From: Madurella fahalii
Taxonomy: Eukaryota > Ascomycota > Sordariomycetes > Sordariales
Direction: 5' to 3'
Assembly (NCBI GenBank): GCA_029876055.1
Contig: CM056874.1
Coordinates: forward strand, 2,666,001 to 2,730,000
Length of the DNA stretch: 64,000 bases
Shown: positions 43,453 to 54,354 of the stretch, piece after piece
Layout of the letters: every line of letters begins with the position of its first letter
Position numbering within the stretch: position 1 is the first letter of the stretch
Notes under the pieces: generated by a model
Databases searched by the model: none
The model's input: the letters and a program-made list of their open reading frames with translations, nothing else
Told to the model about the DNA's origin: nothing
Position numbers and translations under genes: made by a program

Positions 43453-44397
43453 CAGTATTGCCCACTTGGACCCAAATTAGGTATCTGAGCCCAAGTAACC
43501 CAATAATATCTCCTGGCCGAAACCTCGCTAATGACCTGGCAAGTGACAATCATTATCCATCAACTTTTCTAATGTTATTTTGTGCACGCGCATGTTAGTT
43601 TGGAATTAAGCGCCTGCTTTTAGAGTTATATCTAGCTCTCGAAAATATAAGAAAAAAAGAAGAAGAAAACGGAAATTATAATTTGACAGTCAATGAGGGA
43701 GGCTTATGACACATTTAGGAATGCGTGTTGAATTTGACAACAACCTGCGTGCCCCATTGTGTGGCTGCTTCGGAGGCTTAGACTTGGGGGAGACATCTCA
43801 AGGTAAATTTACCCTGAAGGATCGAGGTGCGTTAGCGCTGTATGTACTGTACGGGATGCACCGCCGACAACGACGTGCCGAGCGGACATTGGTTGACGGG
43901 AATTCCCAGGAGAGCCAAGTTGCGGAGCTGTGGGGTGCTCTAGGCTCTCTGTGCTTTCGGCCCCCAATGCATCGCTCCATCTTATCTGAACAAACACAAG
44001 CACATACGGTACTGTATGTAACTGTACCCTGGTTAAGGTACTGTACCTTATGCATCGGGGGGTTGGGGCTGGGCTGCCTAGTCTGCTTGGGCTGCCTCAG
44101 ATTCCTCAGATTCAACTGGTAGGCCTCCATCGATTCTCGGCTTGCAGCAGTGCTGCAGTGCAGCCTGGAGCTGCCTACTGTGCCTAGAGCGTACAGTACC
44201 TACGCACCACCAATCGCTTCTCGGGGCTGATGGTTACTTAAGTAGTGATTTGCTAATTACCTCGTTCGTTTGTAGATGACCTTACGCACAGCCTTTCCCA
44301 TCTCACCCCGACTTTGGTTTTCTTTCCCGCAAACTTTCCTAGATCCATCATTTTCCATACCCAGATTGACTCGTCTCCTACGCAACATATCGAAGCC
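43453..44397. promoter_or_regulatory. Upstream region of the AAA+ gene
   Basis: Noncoding. Contains near-palindromic TACTGTAC words (about 43850, 44008 and AAGGTACTGTACCTT at 44036-44050) and GTACAGTACC near 44192, similar to the cluster between NSE4 and VPS34. The last 100 bases are pyrimidine-rich, as in fungal promoters and leaders. Confidence 0.45.
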
Positions 44398-47300
44398 ATG
44401 ACGGGACTGGAAGAGGACAACCGCGGTCCCTCCGAATCTGACATCGACGGTGTTGGCGGTGCCGAGACAGTCGATGCTGAGAATAGCGACTCGGATTCTC
44501 CCATTGCCACACCGCCAGAACCTGAAGTGGCCCAGGTCACAGTGGTCACCGAGGAGAATGAGGGCATCATTTTAGAGGCCGAGGAGGCCAACAAGAAGAA
44601 AACCGGAGCAAAAATCTCACTGGTAGAAATACTACCCTCGCCGGCAGATGGCCCAACACCCACGGATCCTCTCAATCTTCCTGCAGAAGCCGCCCCGGTT
44701 TCTGAGACGCCAGTGACCACATCTGGAGCACCAGCTCCTGAATCAGCAGAGCCTGAGACGGCATTGACTGCGTCTGTTGAGCCTGCAGACACCGCTGCCA
44801 ACCATGAGCCGACGCTCGCCGAATCGTCCAACACGGATGCCCAATCTGGGTCGGCCTCGGCGTCTACTGAGACAACCGACCTAGATCCCAAGCTTGAGAC
44901 GACGCCAGCACCAGTCAAGCCGGCTGATCCAGAGGTCCAGTCTGAGTCAACCTCGACACCCGCCGCGCCGGCTAGCACGGATGCTCAGCCTGCGTCGGCA
45001 GCGACTCCCGAGAATGGTGACACGGAAGCCAAGTCCGAACCGGTGTCGGCAGCCGTCGAGTCTGCTGCTACGGATTCAGAGCCTGACTCCGAGTACGACG
45101 GAATAGCGGCCCTCTTTGACCAAGAGAGTCAGCACGAGGAGCCTGACAGTGACAAGCCTGCCACCGAAGGACAGGGTTTAACCGCAGAGACAGAAGAAGC
45201 CAAGGAAGGTGCCCAGAATGAAACGACTGATGAGCCCAATACAGCGAAGGAAGAGGCCAAAGAAGATGCCAAGGAAGAGGCCAAAGAAGAGGCCAAGGAA
45301 GAGGTCGAGGAGGAGAAGACTGAAACTCCGAAGAAACACAACCCCTTCAGCGCCGACGATTTTGATTCCGACAGCGACTCGGAAGACACACCTTCAGACG
45401 ACACCGCTGACCCCAAGCCCCTTCCAAGCCGGCCAGGCATGCCTCTCCTTCCCGCGCTGGGCCGCAAGCTCTTGCCAAAGTCTGCCAACGCCGCCAACCT
45501 ATTACCAGTCGAGCGCGAGTGGGAGAGGCGAAAGAAGGAATTCGGAGAGAAGAGCAAGGCCCTGGATCAGCTCATGGCCATGGTCGGGCTCGAGGAGGTC
45601 AAGAAGGAGTTCCTTGCCATCAAGGCGACCATCGCTGCGGCGAACCAGCGAAAGGGCAAGCTGAGAAGGCAGGACTTCAACTTGGTCCTGACAGGCAACG
45701 CCGGTACCGGCAAGCGGACTCTGGTCAACATCTACAAGGACCTGCTTACCGAGTGCGGCCTGTGGAGGCGGAGCCCGCACGTCGAGAAACGATCGGGCTT
45801 TGACTTTCAGGCTGACAAGGATATCGAGAACCTGCATAACTATCTCAGAGACTGCGGCGATGGATTGGAGATTGTAAGCCCTTCCAAAGTCTCCGACTTG
45901 TTCGCGCCAGGTCTGTTCGCTAACAAGCTGCACAGATGCTCTTCTTGGACGCCGTAGAAGGAGTCTGGTCATACGTCCAAACCGAGCTTTTGCACTGCCT
46001 GGAGCGCCATGCCGATCGCCTCAAGATGGTGGTCGTCCTTACCGGGAGTGTCAAGGGGATGACCGCGTTCCTAGGGAGCCGGCCGAATGGCAGATGGGTG
46101 TTCCCACGGCGGCTCGAACTCAAGGACTACGATGATGAGCAGCTACGGCTCATCCTCCTCCAACTCATCCGTCACAACGCGTTCACGGTCGAGGGCGGCG
46201 AGGAGGGACCTTACCCGCGAATCGCGGCCAAGCGTGTGGGCAGGGGCAGGGGCTCGACCGGCTTTGCGAATGTCTATGATCTGGTCTTGGCCTTTGGGAA
46301 GATGCTTGATCGTCAGGCTGCCCGACTTGAAAAGGAAGGTGTCAAGCTGTCGCCTGATAGGCGGGTGCCCGCAAAGAAGAAGGTGGAAGAACCCGCGGAG
46401 GCCGCAAAGGCAACTGAGGATGAGACTCCAGCTACCCCTGAAAATAACCAGGAAGCTGGGGAGAAACAAGACGCGGAGAAGAAAGAGGAAACAACACAGG
46501 AAGATGATAAGACGGAGAACAAAGCAGAAGTAACTGACGACAAGGCCCACGGCGAGATTGATAAAAACAATGAAGGAAACGCTGAAGAGAAAATAGAGGA
46601 AAAGAAAGAGGAGTTAGAGGACAGTGGAGGGGACAAGGTAGAGAAAAATGTGGAAGAGAACACGGAGGAGGGTGCCCAAAATAGCAAGGAAGAAAATGCG
46701 GAAGAAATAAAGACGGATCAGACCGAGGAGATGAAGGTAGAGGATAAGGAAGCCGTGGTTGAAGAAACGGTGGATGATAAACAAGAGAAAGAGGAGAAGC
46801 CGGCCAGCAAGGACGAGTCTAAATCCGACGAAGCTGAGAAGTTAGACGGTAAGAGCGACGAGAGCGAGAAACCAGCTAATATTGGACAGCACGAGAAAGA
46901 AGCGACACACACTGAGAGTCCCGAACAAGCCATTGTGCCCTCTGGGGACATTGAAAACGTTGGCGCTGAAGAGAAGAGCGGGGAACAACCCAAGTCTGAC
47001 AATCCGGAGGAGAGGGAGGAGTCGACCATCAACACCGCGGAGCAAGGACCCGCACTACCTACCGACGGCAAGAGTGTTGATGCCAGCAAGGATGAGACCA
47101 AACCTCCAGCTGATCCTTCTGAGCAAATGAACGTGGAGGAGAGCAAGCAGGACAACCCGGACGAGGGTGAAAAGCCGGCCGTCAGTCAAGACGAGAATGA
47201 GAAGTCGGGCAATACGCAGAAAACTGACAGCCAGACGGACGATGGCGTAGACAAGCCTGAACAAGGGCCGGTCGAAGACGAAACGCCAAAGCCAGACCTT

Positions 47301-49172
47301 TCCTTGCTGACCAAAGAGGATGTAATCGGGCCAGAGCCCGAGGATATCCGCGCTACCAGTGCGGCGTGGAAAGAACTGGAAAAGATGGCCGGACTGGAGA
47401 ACGTCAAGAAAGCCATCGGCGAGCTGCTCACACGCGCAAGGGCCAACTATCGCCGTGAGATCCTCGGCAAAGAGCCGCTGCAAACGACTCTCAATCGCGT
47501 CTTCCTCGGCCCTCCCGGAACGGGCAAGACGACCGTGGCTAAGCTCTATGGTCAGATCCTGGCCGAGATCGGCCTTCTTTCGACCAAGGAGGTCGAGTTT
47601 AAGACGCCCGACGACTTCATCGGCCAATACATTGGAGAGTCCGAGGTGAAGACGAGCCGGATTCTCGACTCCACCATCGGTAAGGTGCTCATCATCGACG
47701 ACGCTCACATGTTCTACCACGGGAACCGAGCGGGTACCGGAAACGAGTCCGACATCTTCCGCCTAGGCGTCATCGACACAATCATCTCCAAAATCCATAA
47801 CAAGCCTGGTGAGGACCGCTGCGTCATCCTCCTTGGATACACAGACATGATGGAGGAGATGTTTCAAAAGGTCAACCCGGGTTTGCGGAGGCGATTCCCT
47901 CTCGAGGATGCATTCCGGTTCGAAAGCTACGACGACGAGCACCTCAACAAGATCTTGCGACTCAAGATGGCCAAAGAGGACATCACCGCCAGCGAAGAGG
48001 CGATGGAGGTTGCCGCTGAAGTCCTCCGTCGAGCAAGAGACCGGCCCAACTTTGGTAACGGCGGCGACGTCGACAACCTCCTGAACCAAGCCAAGACCCG
48101 CTTTAGGGAACGGATGGCGGCCAAGAAGAAGGCCGAAACCGAAGCCCTCAAGGCCACTCAGGCAGATTCCGGCGCAGCCGAGAACGACCTCCCGGACGCC
48201 GACCAAGAGGCCGTACCGGAAGACGAACACATCGTCCTTGACCGCGCCGACTTCGACCCCGAATGGGACCGGGGGATGCACGCGAGCAAGAAATGCCAAG
48301 CCCTCTTCGACGGCCTCATCGGCTTTGACAGTATCATCAACAAATTCCAGGGCTACCAGCGGATGGCGGCCAACCTCCGCCGCCGCGGCCGGGACCCGCG
48401 CGAGATCGTCCCCTTCACCTTCGTCTTCAAGGGGCCGCCGGGGACGGGCAAGACCCACACGGCGCGCATCATCGGCCAGATCTTCTACGACATGGGCTTC
48501 CTCAGCACCAACGAGGTCATCGAGTGCTCCGCCAGCCACCTCATCGGGCAGTACCTCGGCCACACGGCGCCCAAGGTGGTCAACCTGTTCGAGCGCGCGC
48601 TGGGCAAGGTGCTCTTCATCGACGAGGCGTACCGCCTGGCGGGCGGCGCGCGGGGCGCGGGGGGCGCCAACAGCTACGAGGACGAGGCCATCGGCGAGCT
48701 GGTCGACTGCATGACCAAGGCGCGGTACCTGAAGAAGATGGTCATCGTGCTGGCCGGCTACGACAAGGACATGGACGCGCTGCTGCAGGTGAACGCGGGG
48801 CTCCGCGGCCGCTTCGCCACCGAGATCGTGTTCCCGCCCATGAGCGCGTCCCGCAGCAAGGAGCATCTGCTGAATCTGCTGCGGAAGGAGGAGATCGAGG
48901 TGCGCGACGTGGTCGACCCCGGCGCCGAGGAGAAGGAGAAGGTGCTGAGGCTGCTGCACAAGTTGGGCATGACGGCGGGCTGGTCCAACGGGAGGGATAT
49001 CAAGACGCTCGCGGGGGTCATTACGGGGAGCGTGTATACGAATGCGGCGTTAGAGGATATAGATGCGGAAGGGGCCGATGGCGCAGCGATGTTTAGGATC
49101 TCCACGGTCGAGCTGAACGGATTCCTGAAGGACATGCTGAAACAGCGGATTCGCGGCGGGGTGGCAGGTTAA
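44398..49172 (+). CDS. CbxX/CfqX-like triple AAA+ ATPase
   Basis: Two exons, 44398-45873 and 45936-49172 (62-base intron, junction DGLEI/MLFLDAVEG), 1570 residues. After about 390 low-complexity residues rich in Glu, Ser, Pro and Ala come three AAA+ modules of the CbxX/CfqX (SpoVK-like) type. AAA1: Walker A GNAGTGKRT near residue 435, Walker B MLFLDAVEG without the usual glutamate. A Glu/Lys-rich linker of about 330 residues follows (46380-47300). AAA2: Walker A GPPGTGKTT near 1018, Walker B LIIDDAH. AAA3: Walker A GPPGTGKTH near 1325, canonical Walker B LFIDEAYRL. Only AAA3 has a full DE pair, so it is probably the main hydrolysing ring. Related proteins are hexameric remodelling ATPases; the fungal client is unknown. 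The ATG at 44398 is chosen because upstream in-frame codons include no ATG. Confidence 0.88.
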
Positions 49173-49740
49173 AGCAAAATATGTGGTGAACAGCCTGGTT
49201 ATTTCCTGGGGCCTTGGGGCGTATATGATACATTTCTTCTCTATTCTATCTCGTTTAAACTCAGTAGTATCAGAGTTGTTTATCACTCTTACTAGACTTA
49301 TACGTTCATAGTCAACATGATTCATGATTAAGACAGATAAAGAAACATGAAGCCACAGTGAGAGATTCTTGGCATGACATTCAAGAAAACTCTTCTACAA
49401 GCACCGAGATCTTGGAGGTTAGTTCCCTTCGACGTGTAAAGGGCACTGCGCCCAATTCGACAACTGGGTACCGTATCCGCCAAATGCTAACCCTCGATAA
49501 ACCACAGGCGCTTACTAGCCAGAAGACATAATGACTATCTCCATTGCCATCTTGAACAGCAAGCAGGTTTAAAAATTCGGAAATCAGTACCTAGCACTGT
49601 TGTTAAAAGCCACCAAAAGTTATCCCTAAATGCCACCATGACAACCATAAGGATATGTACAGTATCTGAGCTACCCAGAATAGACGAAACCGATCCGAAA
49701 TGACCACAAAAGAACAAGCGCAGAAACTACAAAATCATCT
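49173..49740. terminator. Convergent 3' region of the AAA+ gene and the coiled-coil gene
   Basis: About 570 A/T-richer bases between two converging stop codons, expected to hold both 3' UTRs and polyadenylation sites. No gene seen. Confidence 0.5.
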
Positions 49741-52700
49741 TTACCACCAACCCCCTACCAATCTCGCCCCTTCCCCGGCGTCCCCCAAAGCAGTAGCCCA
49801 ACTTTCCCCGACTCGTCCCGCCCAAAATCCCACAAACCCTATCACCCGCCCTGTCACCCACACTATCGCCCCTCCAAGCCTATCCGTCAAATGCCCAGAC
49901 CAAAGATCAACCACCAGCTCTTGTCCAAGCCAGCGTATCCAACTCCAGATAGCCTGTATCTCGTCGAACACGCCAACCCCGAAAATACAAACCAAACCCC
50001 ACAGAATCCATATCGCCTTCGAAACTAGCCTTACAGGAGCAGTAATCCAACTCACAGCAAGCCAATCCCGAATAGCATCCATCCCTTTTGGTATCCGACC
50101 CCAAAAACCACCGATCAAACCCCCAACAGCCCCTAATATCTTGAATACACCACCTACAACCCATCCCAAGCCGGTGCGTATTCCCTGCCCTATCGCCTCT
50201 CCAAGACCACGTATCCAGCACAAGACAGCCCCAGCCCCTTTTAATGTCAATCCCAGAAGGCCACCCACCCAACGCCCAACAGCGCCAATCACCTGCCGTG
50301 GCGCCTGTCGTATCGCCTCTCCCAAGCCAGCCATCCAAGCTCCCACAGCACCCACCGCCTGCCGCACCGCCGAGAAAATACCAGCCACCGAATTCCCTAT
50401 GCCCCTTACCACACCACCAAACCAACCCTTGACAGCCCCGATCCCCTTCAACACGTCCGCTCCAAGACCACCCACCCAGGCCCCGACGGCCCCAACAGCC
50501 CCGAACACCCGTCCAAGCCTCAGCCCGCCAATGAACCACCGATGGACCCGGCTCTCAAACGAAGCCCACAAGGGCTCCGCCAGCAGCCGATAATCCACCC
50601 GGAAAGGCGACCACGCCGGGTACGGATAGCCCGCGACCTCCTCCGCCGTCGCCGCCGTCGTCGTCGATACCGCCGCCCCTCCCCCTGCCACCTGCAGATC
50701 CCGCAGGTAGGCAAGGCGCCACTGATTGTCAGCCGTCCAGATGCGCCGCTCCACCTCAACCGCAACATAGCTGAGCCAGGCGAAGAGCAGGAACAGGGTG
50801 AGGAGGGAGCCGACGAAGGCGGAGGCGGGCGGCGGCGCGGCGGAGGCCGCCGCCCGCCGCGCCGCCCGCACCGGGTGGAGCTCGTCCGGCAGCGGGAACA
50901 CGCCGCGCCGCGCGCGCCGCTGGCGGTAGGCGTGCCGCGCTAGTCGGTACACGTACCGGTGCAGCCCGAGCAGGGCTGAGAGAAGGAAGGCGGCGGTGGT
51001 GTACAGGTTGTAGGGCTGGATGAGGAGCAGGAGGACGAGCCACGCGAGCGAGGTCAGAAATTGGCAGACGAGCGTGTACAGGCGGCTGGACGACGCCAGG
51101 AGGCCGTGGCCGTGGTGGCCGTGGCAGGACGGGCCCGCGGGGGGTGTGATGTTGCTGCTGCTGGTGGTGTTAGTGCTGGTACTGATGCTGGTGGCGGGGC
51201 CCGCGGAGAGGAGGGAGGCGGACGGCGGGTTGAGCCTCCCGCCTGCGCAGCAGCCCCCGTAGAGGGTCGAGTAGTAGATCCGCGGGAAGAGGAAGCGGAC
51301 GAGGGTGCAGAAGCAGATGGCTTCGCCGTGGCGCCCGGGCCGGCTGATTACTTGGATTTTGAGGAGAGTTTCGTTGAGGAGCTTCTGGGCGCGGCGGCGG
51401 TCGATGTCGGCGTCGTTCTTGATGAAGTTGATGATACGGCTGCGGTGCTCTACTAGACAAATAAGCCGGCCTTGGAAGTAGCGGTGCTCGCGGCGCAGGC
51501 GCTCCTCACGCTGAGTAAGTTTAGTTCTGTATTTTTCGTTGAATTCGGTGTCTGCCTTAGGTTTAGACTGTTGCTTCTCCTGGAGTCTGTCGAGGACCTC
51601 GATTTGCGTGTAGATGCCGTTTATTAAGTTGGAGAACAGGGCAATTTCCGCTTCAACCTCAGCAAGCTGTGCATCTTGCTGCGCGATGCCCCGTTGTAGT
51701 TGCTGTCGTCGCCTGGTCAGTTCTTCGTCGGCGGTGAGTTCCTGGATACGGTCGAGCAAGGTGTCCACGGCTCTCTGACTCAACTGCTTCTGGGTACTGG
51801 GCCTGCTCTGGCTATGGCTTTCCAAGAAACTGTTCGTCAGCTGCCAGAGCGTCTCGGATTGTGTGGCGCCGAGAGGGATCGGTGGGCGTTCGGTGCAGTA
51901 TACCTCGTACTCGTGGAGAAGAGCTTCTTGAGTGCCTTGGTGCTCTTCAAGTGCGTCGAGTTTGTCCCATATGCTGTCCAGAATCTCTTCGTCGGCGCCA
52001 GGTTCCTCTGCACAGGGATCCTGCCCCTCCAGCAACCTCCTGAGCTCGTTCGTGTGTTCATCAATAACCAAAAGTTCGAGTGCAGTCAGCGCACTCCCCA
52101 TTCCCTTCTCCATCTCCTCGAGGGATTCTTTGATGAAAACAATGAGATCCCTAGCCGCTGTTCCAGGCGGGGTTGACTCGAGTCCCTCGATTATGGCGTT
52201 GAGTTTCTCGATGCATTCCCGGGCCGCCTCTGTGCGCCCGATAATGAGCGAGTTGGCCACGAGTTGTGAGATTAAGTCTATCGCTTCCTCCACAGCTCTG
52301 GTGACAACGTTGTCAGCGTCAACGCCGACATCCGACAAGCCCTCGCCATGCCTCTCGCGAGAAGATATTGTCGCCGATGTGTCTTCGGCAAGCCCGCCTT
52401 GGCTGCCTAGGACGCCCACAAGCTCTTCTGCCAAAGTCCGGCCGGCGGGAGATGCGAGACTGTCCGCGGACTCTGAGGTCGGTGATTCTGAGCTTTGTTG
52501 AGCATCCGTGATTCCTCCGACTCGTCCTTCGAGTTCGGCAAGTTCAACCGTCAACCGCTCGATCTCATGTAGATGCTTCTGTTCTTCCGCCTGGGCATGC
52601 GCCTTCTTGCTCTCGATCAGCGACTTAAGATCCTGCACTTGCGACTCCCAGTGGGCTGCCATGGCTTCGGAAACCTGTTTCTCCGTGGCCAAGGACGCAT

Positions 52701-53829
52701 TCTCTTCGCGCAGCTCCTTGGCACTCCCGATGGCCTCCTTCAATTTTTCCTTGAGCTCATTGTAGTTCTCTTGGAGGATATCACACTGAGCTTGAGCATA
52801 GGCTGCATCGGCCTTTGCTTTCTTCAGTATCGCTTCAACGGCCCGAAACCTGGACTCACGTTCCGAAGGGTTGATGTTGGCGTCGGACCAGGTGTGTCTC
52901 ACGTCACCGAGCGATTCCCATCTGGCGATGATCCGGTCTTGAGAGGCGATTTGGTCCTCCATTGCGGTCAGGAGTTGCCGATGCTCTGCCTCGGTTGAGA
53001 GTGAGCGGCTCTTGATGCGTGTGTTTTCGCTCTCAAGCGCCGCAATGCGCTCTTGTTGCTGTGCTTGCTCCTTTTCAGAACTTTTCAGTTCTTTGCGGAG
53101 TTGCTCCGCCTCTTCGTGAAAGTCGGTCAAATTGCGTTCGAGATATTTCAAGTGATCATCTTGGTGGCGGATTTTCCGATGCGCGGCGATGAGGGCGTTG
53201 AGAGCCCGGATCTTACTCATCATGGCATTGTCATAGAAGTACATGAGATTCTCCCACACCCGCCGGCCTTCATCTGAGGACGACTCGGTGATGTTGCGCC
53301 TCCACATGGTTGGGTCCGCCCGTTCGAGCATGCCCTCGTGGGGTGGTTCGGCGATACAGTCCAAGGTATATGCAACTTCGACGTCCGTCTCGGGCGGCCA
53401 CGGAACATACGACCAGTCGTCATCATTCCATTGCGGGAGATCGGGGTTGTAGAGATAGTCGTGTTCCACACGAACGGGGCGGTGGTGTGGCCGGCGGCGA
53501 TGGCTGGTACTGCTTAGAAAGCTGGCTCTATCGTGGTTGTGACTGGGCCCTGAGTCAAGGGGAGTGCGAGGGTGCAATGCGGCGGCGCTTCCAGCGCCCT
53601 CCAACACAGGTATTTCAGAAGGCCCACGAGCAGCTCCTGCGTTGGTGGCCGCCTGCTCGTCGCCACTCCTGGCTTCACCTCCCACGGTGGCAACTGCGTC
53701 GTCCAAACCACCACCTTCGGCGCCCCTGATTCGCCGCTCGGTGCCTGTACTTTCTTCACCACCCCTAGGGCCATGGAGGAAGCCGGCAGTGCCCGACCCG
53801 AGGGCAGGGTTAGGGGAATCTTGCGCCAT
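49741..53829 (-). CDS. Large coiled-coil membrane protein with Gly/Trp-rich repeat tail
   Basis: Uninterrupted frame of 1362 residues from ATG 53829. The order is: disordered N terminus (about 1-130); acidic/aromatic segment (LPQWNDDDWSYVPWPPETDV); long coiled coil (about 205-460, IRALNALIAAHRKIRHQDDH onward); a helical middle; and a second coiled coil near 700-830 (EVEAEIALFSNLINGIYTQI). A Ser/Thr/Pro linker leads to one or two membrane helices (QFLTSLAWLVLLLLIQPYNL, AAFLLSALLGL), then another (SAFVGSLLTLFLLFAWLSYV). The last 260 residues are Gly, Val, Trp-rich in units of about 18-22 residues (GAVGAWVGGLG, GAVKGWFGGV, GAVGAWMAGLGEAI, GAVGRWVGGLL, GAVLCWIRGLGEAI). I do not recognise the family. 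A structural or membrane-shaping role is only a guess. The gene is convergent with the AAA+ gene. Confidence 0.75.
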   Translation of the reverse strand: MAQDSPNPALGSGTAGFLHGPRGGEESTGTERRIRGAEGGGLDDAVATVGGEARSGDEQAATNAGAARGPSEIPVLEGAGSAAALHPRTPLDSGPSHNHDRASFLSSTSHRRRPHHRPVRVEHDYLYNPDLPQWNDDDWSYVPWPPETDVEVAYTLDCIAEPPHEGMLERADPTMWRRNITESSSDEGRRVWENLMYFYDNAMMSKIRALNALIAAHRKIRHQDDHLKYLERNLTDFHEEAEQLRKELKSSEKEQAQQQERIAALESENTRIKSRSLSTEAEHRQLLTAMEDQIASQDRIIARWESLGDVRHTWSDANINPSERESRFRAVEAILKKAKADAAYAQAQCDILQENYNELKEKLKEAIGSAKELREENASLATEKQVSEAMAAHWESQVQDLKSLIESKKAHAQAEEQKHLHEIERLTVELAELEGRVGGITDAQQSSESPTSESADSLASPAGRTLAEELVGVLGSQGGLAEDTSATISSRERHGEGLSDVGVDADNVVTRAVEEAIDLISQLVANSLIIGRTEAARECIEKLNAIIEGLESTPPGTAARDLIVFIKESLEEMEKGMGSALTALELLVIDEHTNELRRLLEGQDPCAEEPGADEEILDSIWDKLDALEEHQGTQEALLHEYEVYCTERPPIPLGATQSETLWQLTNSFLESHSQSRPSTQKQLSQRAVDTLLDRIQELTADEELTRRRQQLQRGIAQQDAQLAEVEAEIALFSNLINGIYTQIEVLDRLQEKQQSKPKADTEFNEKYRTKLTQREERLRREHRYFQGRLICLVEHRSRIINFIKNDADIDRRRAQKLLNETLLKIQVISRPGRHGEAICFCTLVRFLFPRIYYSTLYGGCCAGGRLNPPSASLLSAGPATSISTSTNTTSSSNITPPAGPSCHGHHGHGLLASSSRLYTLVCQFLTSLAWLVLLLLIQPYNLYTTAAFLLSALLGLHRYVYRLARHAYRQRRARRGVFPLPDELHPVRAARRAAASAAPPPASAFVGSLLTLFLLFAWLSYVAVEVERRIWTADNQWRLAYLRDLQVAGGGAAVSTTTAATAEEVAGYPYPAWSPFRVDYRLLAEPLWASFESRVHRWFIGGLRLGRVFGAVGAVGAWVGGLGADVLKGIGAVKGWFGGVVRGIGNSVAGIFSAVRQAVGAVGAWMAGLGEAIRQAPRQVIGAVGRWVGGLLGLTLKGAGAVLCWIRGLGEAIGQGIRTGLGWVVGGVFKILGAVGGLIGGFWGRIPKGMDAIRDWLAVSWITAPVRLVSKAIWILWGLVCIFGVGVFDEIQAIWSWIRWLGQELVVDLWSGHLTDRLGGAIVWVTGRVIGFVGFWAGRVGESWATALGDAGEGARLVGGWW

Positions 53830-54354
53830 AGCTCGTTCTTAGGGGGGTAGCGGCTGGGCGTGGAAATGGGGTTATTGATCTGTCCGGAACCAAAACTGGC
53901 GGGAACATTCACAGGAAACTCTGAAGCGGAGCGAGGCGAATGGACACATACTCGTGAAATTGACATGAAAGCCATCCGAGAGGGACCCAGAACCAGATCA
54001 TAAAGAGCAAAGTTGCGGATTTTCCTTCCCCAGTACATTCGTTGACCACATTTTCTAGACAAAGAAGCTTGAAACTCAGCCGCCGTTTCCGGCCAGGCTG
54101 CCGATATCTACAGAAGTTGCCAGACAAAGGATTCCTTCATGATAATGGCGGATTAGGTTGGCTGGGTCGCGACAACGCTGGTGCGTCTCAGCGTTGCCGC
54201 AACAGTGGAGGACATAGCAACGTAAGACACCAGGGCTAGTTCCTTGGAAGCTGAAGCCCGCCGTTGCCGGTTATGCGGTGTATTGCACATCCGTGACAAC
54301 ATCTGCGACGGCAGATTAAACAGGAAATATAGCGTTGGTGCGGTAGGCTGGTCA
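53830..54354. other. Gap between NSE4 and the coiled-coil gene
   Basis: 525 bases, both neighbours on the minus strand, so it serves as the 3' region of NSE4 and promoter of the coiled-coil gene. No gene recognised. Confidence 0.5.

Noticed and set aside
45873..45957. Apparent frameshift within the AAA+ gene
   Set aside because: Explained by a normal intron, GTAAGC at 45874 to CACAG at 45935, which restores the AAA1 Walker B.
47763..48959. Long minus-strand open frame of 398 codons
   Set aside because: Antisense shadow of the GC-rich AAA2/AAA3 coding region of the AAA+ gene.
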